The notes under the pieces: model-generated | Seen by the model: only the letters and a program-made list of their open reading frames with translations | Databases searched by the model: none | Told to the model about the DNA's origin: nothing | Shown: positions 1 to 7,489 of the stretch, in pieces | How positions within the stretch are numbered: position 1 is the stretch's first letter | Layout: every line of letters starts with the position of its first letter | Made by a program: the position numbers and the translations under genes | NCBI GenBank assembly: GCA_016927815.1 | Contig: JAFGLY010000125.1 | Location: 1 to 64,000, forward strand | Length of the DNA: 64,000 nt | From: Deltaproteobacteria bacterium | GTDB taxonomy: Bacteria > Myxococcota_A > UBA796 > JAFGLY01 | Direction: 5' to 3'

Positions 1-184
1 AGGTCCCCCTCTGTTGAGACAGGCGACCGACCAGGTCCCCCTCTGTTGAGACAGGCGACCGACCAGGTCCCCCTCTGTTGAGACAGGATCTCCTCCAAGT
101 GGCTCAACTCAGGGGGACCTGCTGCCCCTGCTGTCTCAACTCGGGGGGACCTGCTGCCCCTGCTGTCTCAACTCGGGGGGACCT
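1..184. repeat. Head-to-head array of six 22-bp repeats, 32-bp period
   Basis: Three direct copies of a 22-bp unit (aggtccccctctgttgagacag) start at 1, 33 and 65. Three copies in inverted orientation end at 120, 152 and 184. Both arms have the same 32-bp period, but the 10-bp spacers differ: gcgaccgacc in the left arm, gctgcccctg in the right. The inverted copies read TGTCTCAAC and the direct copies end in GAGACA, so TG/CA termini face each other across positions 86-98. This could be the remains of abutted insertion-sequence ends of the multi-repeat kind (IS21-like), or an iteron-type binding array; that is inference. The array may continue left of the window. Bases 185-314 hold nothing I can identify. 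Confidence 0.85.
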
Positions 185-314
185 GGGGAGGTGGCCCCGA
201 ACCCACCCCGTCCGCGCGTTGGCCTGTGGTCCGCGTACCCCGCCCGTGCCCCAGGGGGAGCGGGGTCCAACGTGTTCCGTTAGTCCCTGCCCGCCTCCGG
301 CCCGTGGGTGCCCG

Positions 315-1031
315 GTGCGGCGCGACGTCCGTCCCGATCCGGCCTTTCGCTTCCACCAGCGTGACCTGTCCGAGTACCGGGACGCGGACCTCAACCCGTA
401 TCTCAAGCTCCACCTCGCCTACGGCCCTCCGGTGCTCACGGCCGACCAGGCCCACGCTGCCCGTGGCCGGTGGGCCGAGACCTTCGGTCGAGCCGCGCCC
501 CTCCACGTGGAGGTCGGTAGCGGCAACGGCTTCTTCCTGGCCGGCATGGCCGGCCTGCACCCCGACTGGAACTGGCTCGGCCTGGAGATTCGGTTCAAGC
601 GCGTGGTCCAGACGGCGGGCAGGATCCGGGCCGCGGGTGCGGCCCATGCCCGAATCGCTCGGTACGATGCCTTCTGGATGGGCGATCTGTTCGACGACGG
701 GGAGGTTTCCGGTCTGTACGTGAATCATCCAGACCCCTGGCCCAAGCCCCGCGAGACCCGCAATCGTCTGCTCGCACGTCCGTTCGCCGAGACCGCCGCG
801 CGGCTGCTCGCCTCGGGCGCACACCTCCGCGTGAAGACCGACTCCGTCGCCTACGTGGACGGCATCCTCGCCGTTCTGGACGGCCTTCCGTTCGAGGTGG
901 TCGGACGCAGCGACGACATCGCTTCCGAGGGACCTCCCTGGCCCCCGGACGACGACGTGGTCAGCTCCTACCAGCGCAAGTTCCTGGACCGCCAGGCCCC
1001 CGTCCACGCGCTCTGGATCCGGCGCCTCTGA
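315..1031 (+). CDS. trmB: tRNA (guanine-46-N7)-methyltransferase TrmB
   Basis: The SAM-dependent enzyme makes m7G46 in the variable loop of tRNAs, in the cytoplasm. The SAM-binding motif is visible as VEVGSGNGFFL, followed by GLEIRFKRV and the family segment YVNHPDPWPKPR. The listed ORF starts at 78, but its first part merely translates the repeat array and low-complexity DNA. I place the start at the in-frame GTG at 315, giving 238 aa, close to the family's usual 210-240. No good Shine-Dalgarno site is visible, so the start is uncertain. The 3' end overlaps the convergent MYXO-CTERM gene by 71 bp. Confidence 0.88.
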   Translation: MRRDVRPDPAFRFHQRDLSEYRDADLNPYLKLHLAYGPPVLTADQAHAARGRWAETFGRAAPLHVEVGSGNGFFLAGMAGLHPDWNWLGLEIRFKRVVQTAGRIRAAGAAHARIARYDAFWMGDLFDDGEVSGLYVNHPDPWPKPRETRNRLLARPFAETAARLLASGAHLRVKTDSVAYVDGILAVLDGLPFEVVGRSDDIASEGPPWPPDDDVVSSYQRKFLDRQAPVHALWIRRL

Positions 1032-2814
1032 CCCTGCGCCGTCCCGAGGCCAGCGCAAGCGCCACCAGCCAGAGGATCGAGACGCCCCCCGTTCCCCGGG
1101 TGGCGCAGCCGCAGGCCCGGGGCCCCCTCGCACCAGGGTCGCCGTCCGCGAGGTACTCGTCGAGGTTGGTCAGGCCGTCTCCGTCGGGGTCCTCCTCGGC
1201 GTCGTCCCGCTCGGGATCCAGCCCGTTCTCGCGCTCCCAGGCGTCCGCCATGCCGTCCTGGTCGTCGTCCACCGGGAGCACGAGTTCGAACCCCCTGCGG
1301 GACCGGCCCTCGACGAGGTCGACGAGCGTGGCGTCCTCCTCCCGCCGGGCTCCGTCCCACCACGCGGGCGCCCAGTTGGGGTCCCCAGGGCACCAGGCTT
1401 CGCGGGAGCCTGCGAGGCGTAGGGACCCTGGCGGAAGGCCCGGTACGGTCCAGGTGCCGTCCCGCTCGCTGGTGGCGCTCCAGGTCTCGCCGAGAACCGG
1501 ATCTTCCACCGTCACGGCCGCTCCGGCGACCAGCGCTCCCGTGTCGTCCCGGACCGTCCCCGAGAGCCGGCTTCCCGGGGGGAGCGGGATCTCCCCGCCC
1601 AGGTTCTGTGCCGAGGCTTCCACCGCGAACCACCGGATGTCCCCCTGGCCGTCCCGGATCCAGTCGTCGCGGTGTCCGTGCTCCGCCGCCCACACGTGGA
1701 GGGCCCAGGCGCCCCCGCTCAACGTGTCGATCTCGAAGGAGCCGTCGGCCCCGACCCGTCCCGTACGTCCGACCGTGAAGGCGTCGTTGTAGAGGATCAC
1801 CCAGATGCCGTCGCAGTCCGCGGGACCGACGAGCCTGCCCGAGAGGGTGGCCTCGGCGGGCATGTCGAGGTCCACGTCCTCTACCACCTCGCCGTCCACG
1901 AGCGCCGAGATCCACTCCGAGGGCCGGTCCGCGTCGGGCCACCAGGTCGTCGCGAGGCCCCGGGCCAGGGCCCATACGAGCACGTCTCCGGGCGGGACGG
2001 CGGCCGCGGACCAGAAGCCATTCGGATCCGTGACGGCGGAGATCATCTGCCCGGTCCCGTAGACCTGGACGCTCGCGCCCGGGGCCGGGCCTTCGGGTCC
2101 GCGAACCGTTCCCTCCAACGCGACCCCGGGCTTGAGCAGGATGTCCCCCACGTCCACGACGTCTGTGCGACCCAGGACGAGGGTGTGCGCCTCCTCCTTC
2201 GTCCAGGCGCCGTCGAGGTACTGGGCGGGAAGCCCTTCGGCCTCCACGAGCAACCGCCACGCGGCCGTGCCGCCGTCCGGGGCATCGAGGCCGTTCACCG
2301 TGAAGGTTCCGTCGCCGTCGGCAACCGCCCCACGCTCCAAACCGATCGTGTGGTCGTCGGCTCCCTTTGCGGTGACCACGGCGTCGGCCAGGGGAAGGCC
2401 GTCGAGCCCGAGCACCCTGCCCTCGATGTCGCCTCCCGCCGGCAGCACGAAGTCCACGCCCTCGACCGTCTCGGACCCCTCCAGTTCGACGGGTTCGGCC
2501 TCGCAGTACACCCAGGTGTCGGGCCACCATCGGCCGACCGCGTCCGTCCCGTCGGGCGGGACCGCACCGATCCTCCAGGCCCCGGGGTCGAGCCACCTCA
2601 CGGCGTAGTCCCCATCGGGATTGGCGGTCGTGAAGGTGATCTGACCCGTGAGGTCGTAGGCGAGGATCACCGCCTCGCTCACGGGGAGGCCGTGCGGGCC
2701 CGCCACGTGGCCCTGGATGGTCCCGGCCTGGACCCACGTGGAGATGAAGACGAGTCCGACGAGCAGGGCGCCTCCTCGAACGGTATCGTAGCGGGTGCGC
2801 GCCACGGGATCCAT
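961..2814 (-). CDS. Secreted multi-domain surface protein with MYXO-CTERM-like tail
   Basis: The protein has 617 aa from the ATG at 2814, just before a signal peptide (GGALLVGLVFISTWVQA). About five successive modules of carboxypeptidase-regulatory (prealbumin-like) type follow; each opens with patterns such as GTIQGHVAGPHG, GDIEGRVLGLDG and ALEGTVRGPEG. Near the C terminus lies a calcium-binding, thrombospondin type-3/dockerin-like stretch (DDDQDGMADAW, DPDGDGLTNLDEY). It ends in ACGCATRGTGG, a hydrophobic helix and an Arg-rich tail, the architecture of MYXO-CTERM sorting signals. The upstream part of the listed 743-aa ORF is the shadow of the divergent gene. A surface-anchored structural or adhesive role is inference; no enzyme domain is visible. 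Confidence 0.8.
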   Translation of the reverse strand: MDPVARTRYDTVRGGALLVGLVFISTWVQAGTIQGHVAGPHGLPVSEAVILAYDLTGQITFTTANPDGDYAVRWLDPGAWRIGAVPPDGTDAVGRWWPDTWVYCEAEPVELEGSETVEGVDFVLPAGGDIEGRVLGLDGLPLADAVVTAKGADDHTIGLERGAVADGDGTFTVNGLDAPDGGTAAWRLLVEAEGLPAQYLDGAWTKEEAHTLVLGRTDVVDVGDILLKPGVALEGTVRGPEGPAPGASVQVYGTGQMISAVTDPNGFWSAAAVPPGDVLVWALARGLATTWWPDADRPSEWISALVDGEVVEDVDLDMPAEATLSGRLVGPADCDGIWVILYNDAFTVGRTGRVGADGSFEIDTLSGGAWALHVWAAEHGHRDDWIRDGQGDIRWFAVEASAQNLGGEIPLPPGSRLSGTVRDDTGALVAGAAVTVEDPVLGETWSATSERDGTWTVPGLPPGSLRLAGSREAWCPGDPNWAPAWWDGARREEDATLVDLVEGRSRRGFELVLPVDDDQDGMADAWERENGLDPERDDAEEDPDGDGLTNLDEYLADGDPGARGPRACGCATRGTGGVSILWLVALALASGRRRVRGAGSRARGRGPGGPGTCAGRS

Positions 2815-2902
2815 CGCGTCCCGGCGAGGGATTGCGGAGCACACACGGACGGCGGTAGACTCGATCCCGGTCTTCGGACCGTACCCTCGAGAGGCAGCGT
2901 CC

Positions 2903-3661
2903 ATGGAGTACCACGGCCGAAAGCTCTCCGGCGAAGGCATCACGGTGGCCGTCATCGACAGCGGTGTCGACGCCCGGGATCCACGTCTGACGGGCACGAC
3001 CGTCGAGGGGTACAACATCCGGTTCGGTGCCACGGGCCACGCCCTTTTGGGGGCCGACTTCCACGACGAGTCGGGGCACGGCACCGAGGTCGCCGCCGCC
3101 GTGGTGCGCATGGCGCCCCACGCCCGCATCCTGGCCGTGAAGATCATGGACGCCCAACTGAAGACCACCGCCGATCTCATGGCGGCCGGCATCGAGACGG
3201 CCTACCGGAACGGATCCCAGGTCATCAACCTGTCTCTCGGCACCTCGAACATGGGAAAGGCCCTCCTCCTCCGGGACTGCTGCGCCCTGGCCGCAGAGGC
3301 GGGGTCGGTCATCGTGGCTGCCGCCAATCCAAAGGGCGAACGGGCCTATCCGGCGGATCTTCCCGAGGTGATCGGCGTGTTCGCCCACCCCGAGTGCCCG
3401 TTCGAGAAGTGTTGGTGGTTCAACCCCACGACGTACCCGGCCTCGCAGTGGAAGGGCCTGTCCGGCAAGTACCTGGCCTGCGGGTACGCCTTTCCGCTCT
3501 CGGGGGTCACCGCTGGGCGCGTCTGGCGCGGATCCGGGGTGGCCACCGCGTACATGTCGGGACGCGTCGCCTGCTTGAGGCAGGCGGATCCCCAGGGCCC
3601 GATCGTCGAACAGATCCGGGAGATCGCCCACGTACCGGAACCCGACGCCGGGTATCGCTGA
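2903..3661 (+). CDS. Subtilisin-fold (S8-like) protein, probably catalytically dead
   Basis: The protein has 252 aa from the ATG at 2903. The S8 fold shows in the Asp motif (AVIDSGVDARD), the His motif (DESGHGTEVAAAV), the INLSLGTS strand and an Asn region (VAAANPKG). Where subtilases have GTS-M-A-T-P, this protein reads GSGVATA, so the nucleophile Ser is replaced by Gly. There is no signal peptide or prodomain. Three cysteines lie in the late insertion (CPFEKCWW and YLACGY). It diverges from the MYXO-CTERM gene across 88 bp, which must hold both promoters. It is either a pseudoprotease or binding protein, or a divergent enzyme using another residue. Confidence 0.75.
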   Translation: MEYHGRKLSGEGITVAVIDSGVDARDPRLTGTTVEGYNIRFGATGHALLGADFHDESGHGTEVAAAVVRMAPHARILAVKIMDAQLKTTADLMAAGIETAYRNGSQVINLSLGTSNMGKALLLRDCCALAAEAGSVIVAAANPKGERAYPADLPEVIGVFAHPECPFEKCWWFNPTTYPASQWKGLSGKYLACGYAFPLSGVTAGRVWRGSGVATAYMSGRVACLRQADPQGPIVEQIREIAHVPEPDAGYR

Positions 3662-3816
3662 CCGGGCCGCAACGGGTCGTCCGGTTCTCGGCGCCGGACT
3701 TGACGCCGCGCCTCCGGGTGTCCAGACGGGGAACATCCGGTCGCCGGCAGGGGTTCGGTCGGGCACGTCCCGTTCGGCTCCCGAGGTGCGACCCACCCAC
3801 CCCAGAGGAGATGCCC

Positions 3817-5280
3817 ATGCGCTTCATCCCTGCCTTCTTCGTCATGGCCGCAGGCGGCCTCCTCTTCGCGATCGCCTGCGCCGCGGACCCCACGCACGCC
3901 GGACCCGATCCGGCCCCGGCTCTGCCTGCCACCTACGACCCCATGCGCTCCTTCGCTCCCCTCGTGGAGGTCGTGAAGCCCGCTGTGGTCCACGTCTTCG
4001 TGGACAAGAAGGTGAAGGTTCCGAGGATCGCCATCGAGGGCTTCCCCTTCTTCCGCTTCGGCCCGGAGGGGCTGGTCCCCCCCATGGAGGAGGACCAGGA
4101 CCGCATCGTCTCGGGAGAGGGCTCGGGCTTCCTCATCTCCGCAAACGGCGAGATCCTCACCAACAACCACGTGGTGGAGCGTGCCGACAACGTCAAGGTG
4201 AAGCTCGCCGACGGCCAGGAGTACCCGGCCCGCCTGGTGGGCACCGATCCGCGTACCGATCTGGCTTTGATCCGCATCGAGGCCAAAGAGCCGCTACCCG
4301 CACTGGCCCTCGGGTCGTCGGACGATCTCCAGGTGGGGGACTGGGTGGTGGCCATCGGCAACCCGCTCGGCCTGGCCCACACCGTCACGGCCGGCATCGT
4401 GTCCGCCAAGGGCCGCGTCATCGGGGCCACCACCTACGACGACTTCATCCAGACCGACGCCGCGATCAACCTCGGCAATTCGGGAGGACCCCTGCTCGAC
4501 ACGCAAGGCCGCGTGGTGGGCATCAACACGCTCATCATCGGCCAGGGGACCGGCCTGGGATTCGCCGTACCCATCGACATGGCCCGGGAGATCCTCGACG
4601 AGCTGCGCTCGAGCGGGCGGGTGGCCCGGGGCTGGCTGGGTGTCCAGATGCAGAGCGTGGATGCGGACCTCGCCGAGGCCCTGGGGGTATCGGGAGGAAA
4701 GGGCGCACTCGTCAACCGGGTCTATCCCGACACCCCGGCCGCCAAAGCGGGCCTGGAGAACGGCGACGTGGTGACCGCGCTCGACAACCAGGAGGTGGAG
4801 GACAGCACCGCGCTCGTCCGGGAGGTGGGCCGGCACCGTCCAGGCGACACCGTGACGCTCCGGATCGTGCGAGGCGGCAAGACCCGGGACCTGCGCGTCA
4901 AGCTCGCCGAGCGTCCGGACGAGGACCAGCTCGCCCAGGGCGTGTACCTGGCGCCCGAGTCCGAGGAGGACCCGTCCGCCGAACCCCGGGGCACCGGACA
5001 CGCGGATCGGTTCGGCATCACCCTCTCTCTGCCCTCCGATACCTCGGGCCGGCGACGGGGCGTCTCCCAGCGCCCTGTGGTGGCCGAGGTGGCGGTGGAC
5101 GGGCCCGCCCAGGGCCGCCTCGAGCCGGGCGACGTGATCCTGGAGATCGACCACGAGCCGGTCGCCACGGTAGCCGAGGCCCATGCCGCCCTGAAGAAGG
5201 CCGGCGACGTGGCCCTCCTCCTCGTGGAGCGCCAGGACCTGACCCGGTACGTGGCCGTCCGCGCCCGCGACGCGAAGTAG
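3817..5280 (+). CDS. degP: HtrA/DegP-family periplasmic serine protease
   Basis: The protein has 487 aa. Two ATGs lie 6 nt apart; the AGAGGAG just before 3811 is better spaced for the ATG at 3817. An N-terminal signal peptide ends near FAIAC, a poor lipobox, so the protein is periplasmic or possibly a lipoprotein. The trypsin-like domain has the full triad: His in LTNNHVV, Asp in DPRTDLALI and Ser in NLGNSGGPL. Two PDZ domains follow, starting near GWLGVQMQ and near VVAEVAVDGPAQ. The family degrades or refolds damaged envelope proteins. The listed ORF starting at 1672 runs through the divergent genes and is not the real start. Confidence 0.93.
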   Translation: MRFIPAFFVMAAGGLLFAIACAADPTHAGPDPAPALPATYDPMRSFAPLVEVVKPAVVHVFVDKKVKVPRIAIEGFPFFRFGPEGLVPPMEEDQDRIVSGEGSGFLISANGEILTNNHVVERADNVKVKLADGQEYPARLVGTDPRTDLALIRIEAKEPLPALALGSSDDLQVGDWVVAIGNPLGLAHTVTAGIVSAKGRVIGATTYDDFIQTDAAINLGNSGGPLLDTQGRVVGINTLIIGQGTGLGFAVPIDMAREILDELRSSGRVARGWLGVQMQSVDADLAEALGVSGGKGALVNRVYPDTPAAKAGLENGDVVTALDNQEVEDSTALVREVGRHRPGDTVTLRIVRGGKTRDLRVKLAERPDEDQLAQGVYLAPESEEDPSAEPRGTGHADRFGITLSLPSDTSGRRRGVSQRPVVAEVAVDGPAQGRLEPGDVILEIDHEPVATVAEAHAALKKAGDVALLLVERQDLTRYVAVRARDAK

Positions 5281-5300
5281 CCCCTCTCGGGTCCGACGCC

Positions 5301-5328
5301 GCCCCGACCCTCCTCCGGGGGGTGGGGC
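5301..5328. terminator. Candidate bidirectional hairpin terminator
   Basis: The 58-bp gap between the convergent degP and Rieske genes holds a stem of nine pairs with a one-base bulge, GCCCCgACCC against GGGTGGGGC. It has no T tract on either side. The convergent context supports a terminator role, but this is not tested. Confidence 0.45.
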
Positions 5329-5338
5329 CTCCGGTCGA

Positions 5339-5758
5339 TCACCCGGTTTCGATCACCAGCCGCCCCTCCTCCTCCGTGACGGGGAACACCGCCACGGCCC
5401 CGTGGGCCAGGCCGCCCTGCACGTGACCCTCGTCGTCGTACCTGGACCGACCGAGGCTGCAGCACTGGAGCCCCACGTCGCCGGGCACCGGGTCGAGCCG
5501 GCGTCCCATGTGGCTGCAGCGGTTGTGAAGGGCGTGGAAGCGACCGTCTCCGCCTTGATAGACCAGGACGCGGCGGGCGAGTGCCTTCCCCTCCAGGCGG
5601 ACCGCCCCGTACGGTTGCGCCAGCTCCGGTGCCTGCGCGAGGGTCACCGTGACCCGGCTCCCCTCGACCTGCCAGCACCCGGCGTCCCGCGGTGGCAAGG
5701 TCGCACAGATGCCGAAGATGCGCTGGAAGAGGCTGCGCTTCAGGGTGGGCTGCGGCAT
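5339..5758 (-). CDS. Rieske-type [2Fe-2S] domain protein with altered second motif
   Basis: The protein has 139 aa and is a single small Rieske domain. The first ligand box is intact as RCSHMGRRL. The second box, normally CPxHGSxFD, reads CCSLGRSRYD: the GRSRYD end aligns, but the ligand His is Gly, and a second Cys precedes the motif. The cluster may therefore be absent or differently ligated. No signal peptide or partner oxygenase is adjacent. The gene is convergent with degP. Function is unknown; a ferredoxin-like or sensor role is possible. Confidence 0.7.
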   Translation of the reverse strand: MPQPTLKRSLFQRIFGICATLPPRDAGCWQVEGSRVTVTLAQAPELAQPYGAVRLEGKALARRVLVYQGGDGRFHALHNRCSHMGRRLDPVPGDVGLQCCSLGRSRYDDEGHVQGGLAHGAVAVFPVTEEEGRLVIETG

Positions 5759-5881
5759 GGAGGCCTCCGGATTCGAGGGAACGGAGGGGCACCATACGCC
5801 GCGCCCCCTGGAGCGGTCAAGGACCGCGCCGTACCCTCCCCGGCGTCCACGACGCGGGGTCCATCGGGTCGCTACGAGGCG

Positions 5882-6535
5882 TCAGTAGTTCCAGCCCAGG
5901 CCCACCCTGGCCACGAGGTTCATCAGGATGGGCACGGCGTAGATCGCCGCCACGAGCGCCCATTGACGGGAGCGCTTCCGGAGGCCCAGGACGAGGATGA
6001 TGGCGGCGTAGAACTCGAAGTAGCCGAACACGAAGATGAGCCAGATGCCGCCGAGAGATCGATTCCAGAAGGGGTATTCCCAGACGAGGTGTCCGCCGAC
6101 GTTGAGCAGGACCTCGACCAGGACGCAGAATGCAGCGTAGCCGACGGCCCAGAACCAGCGGTTGTTGAGACCGAGGATCCTCTCCTTCGGGTCATCGGAG
6201 ATCGTGTGGTAGTAGACGATGCCAGCGATGGCGAACATGAACATGATCTCGATGTTCCAGCCGACCATCGTCCGCAGGGCCGTGTCCCCCGGCGCCGTCC
6301 AGACGGCCGACCTCCCGGTCGCGGCCAGGACCCAGCCGTTCCAGGTCTCGTTGAAGAAGTCCATGCCGAAGAGGGTCAACCCGGCCAGCACGGCGTCCCA
6401 GTTGCCACGACGCCGGGCTTCCTTGATCTCCCGGGCGTAGATGTAGAAGACGATGGCCAGAAGCGGGATGACGTACCACTTGAGCATCGTCAGGTCCCGG
6501 AGCCCGTCGAGCGCGGCCAGAGTCGCCTCGGTCAT
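5882..6535 (-). CDS. Polytopic integral membrane protein, unknown function
   Basis: The protein has 217 aa with roughly five to six hydrophobic helices, for example WYVIPLLAIVFYIYA, IMFMFAIAGIVYY, FCVLVEVLLNVGG and GIWLIFVFGYFEFYAA. Many aromatic residues lie at helix ends (FFNETWNGWV, LNNRWFWAVGY). I do not recognise the family. The ATG at 6535 is preceded by GAAGGAGAA, a good ribosome binding site, which supports the start. It reads away from the small membrane gene at 6776 and is followed by the Rieske gene after 123 bp. Confidence 0.7.
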   Translation of the reverse strand: MTEATLAALDGLRDLTMLKWYVIPLLAIVFYIYAREIKEARRRGNWDAVLAGLTLFGMDFFNETWNGWVLAATGRSAVWTAPGDTALRTMVGWNIEIMFMFAIAGIVYYHTISDDPKERILGLNNRWFWAVGYAAFCVLVEVLLNVGGHLVWEYPFWNRSLGGIWLIFVFGYFEFYAAIILVLGLRKRSRQWALVAAIYAVPILMNLVARVGLGWNY

Positions 6536-6688
6536 GTTCGTTCTCCTTCGGCGATATCGGCGTACATCCGCCGGTCTGATTCGAAAAGCGAGGCGGGTGA
6601 CCGCCGCATGGCGGGAGTCTACAGCCTGGGAGAGGAGGAGATCAAGGCCGTCGTTGCCCCCACTGGGTCAGGCCCGGGTGGATGGAGC

Positions 6689-6720
6689 GAGCCCGGGCTC
6701 GACCTCCGCTCTCCGGAGGT
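6689..6720. other. Two adjacent inverted repeats in a divergent intergenic region
   Basis: The 240-bp gap between the genes starting at 6535 (minus) and 6776 (plus) holds a 12-bp palindrome GAGCCCGGGCTC (6689-6700). It is followed by a 6-bp stem, ACCTCC/GGAGGT, with a 7-base loop (6702-6720). These could be operators or 5' leader hairpins of the downstream small membrane gene. Nothing else is recognised in the gap. Confidence 0.35.
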
Positions 6721-6775
6721 TGGTGTTGGAGCCCGCGGCGGACTACCTGCCCGAGTCACGCGCGAAGGGTGTCCC

Positions 6776-7147
6776 ATGGTCCGACGTCGCCGCTGGTCGC
6801 GCATTCTCGTCATCGTCGGGCTCGTCGCCCTGATCCTCGGGGCGATCGATCCGCTCGAGGGATCGCTGGTCGTCCTCCTGGGCGCCGCCCTGGTGACCCT
6901 CGGCGCCTTCATGGCCGGGAGCCGCCATCGGCGGTTCCTCGCCTGGTCGCTCGCCTTGTTGGCGCTCGGCATCGGGACGATGTTCGGGTTGAGCGCCATC
7001 GGAGGGATCGGCGGTTCCACCGGCCGTTCGTCCTGGTGGGGGCTTGTGCTCCTGCCTTACCCGGTCGGCTGGATCATGATGCTCGTCGGTGCCATCCGCT
7101 GTCTGGGCGAGGCCCGGAAGGGGTCCACGCCACCCGGCGCGGGATGA
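6776..7147 (+). CDS. Small integral membrane protein
   Basis: The protein has 123 aa from the ATG at 6776, preceded by GAAGGG about 5 nt upstream. An Arg-rich start (MVRRRRWSR) is followed by about four hydrophobic helices (ILVIVGLVALILGAI, LVVLLGAALVTLGAF, LAWSLALLALGIG, LVLLPYPVGWIMMLVGAI). A Gly/Ser-rich loop lies before the last helix. The family is not recognised. The longer listed ORF from 5402 is antisense to the Rieske and membrane-protein genes and is not credible. The C terminus ends 63 bp before the convergent tRNA-Gly. Confidence 0.6.
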   Translation: MVRRRRWSRILVIVGLVALILGAIDPLEGSLVVLLGAALVTLGAFMAGSRHRRFLAWSLALLALGIGTMFGLSAIGGIGGSTGRSSWWGLVLLPYPVGWIMMLVGAIRCLGEARKGSTPPGAG

Positions 7148-7210
7148 AGCCCAGGAGCGGACGCCAGGAGGGCCTGCCGACCGTAAGCCCCCACCGACCC
7201 CCCGCGATCA

Positions 7211-7286
7211 TGGAGCGGGCGACGGGGTTCGAACCCGCGACCCCGAGCTTGGGAAGCTCGTGCTCTACCGACTGAGCTACGCCCGC
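7211..7286 (-). tRNA. tRNA-Gly(CCC)
   Basis: On the minus strand the acceptor stem GCGGGCG/CGCCCGC pairs perfectly. The D arm has TAGCTCAGTCGGTAGAGC, the anticodon stem CGAGC/GCTCG encloses TTCCCAA (anticodon CCC), and the T arm has GGTTCGAACCC. The 3' CCA is encoded at 7213-7211. Confidence 0.96.
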
Positions 7287-7489
7287 GACGTGCCGGCGGG
7301 GTAACCGGGCGTTCGGGCCTCCGGCAAGTGCCCGGCGAGACCCGGACCCCGAGGAGGCGCTCGGGAACGGCTGGCCGTCGCACATCCTCGGGTGCGCCGG
7401 ACCAGGGGTCGGGATAGGCGCTTCCTGCCGGCCTGTTCCGGATCCCGCCGCTTCCGCCCTCCCTCGATCTCCCCTCCTCCCTCCGCCCC

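Noticed and set aside
1-184. CRISPR array from the regular repeats
   Set aside because: The spacers are 10 bp and identical within each arm, and the copies invert at the centre. A CRISPR has unique longer spacers and one orientation.
78-314. N-terminal 79 residues of the trmB ORF
   Set aside because: They translate the repeat array and low-complexity DNA. TrmB homologues start near the RPDPAFRF region.
968-3796. 942-aa minus-strand ORF
   Set aside because: It is Arg/Gly/Pro-rich and antisense or out of frame to the MYXO-CTERM and subtilase-fold genes, which have clear domains.
1672-3816. N-terminal extension of the degP ORF
   Set aside because: It is antisense to the MYXO-CTERM gene and out of frame with the subtilase-fold gene. 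The signal peptide begins at 3817 with a ribosome binding site.
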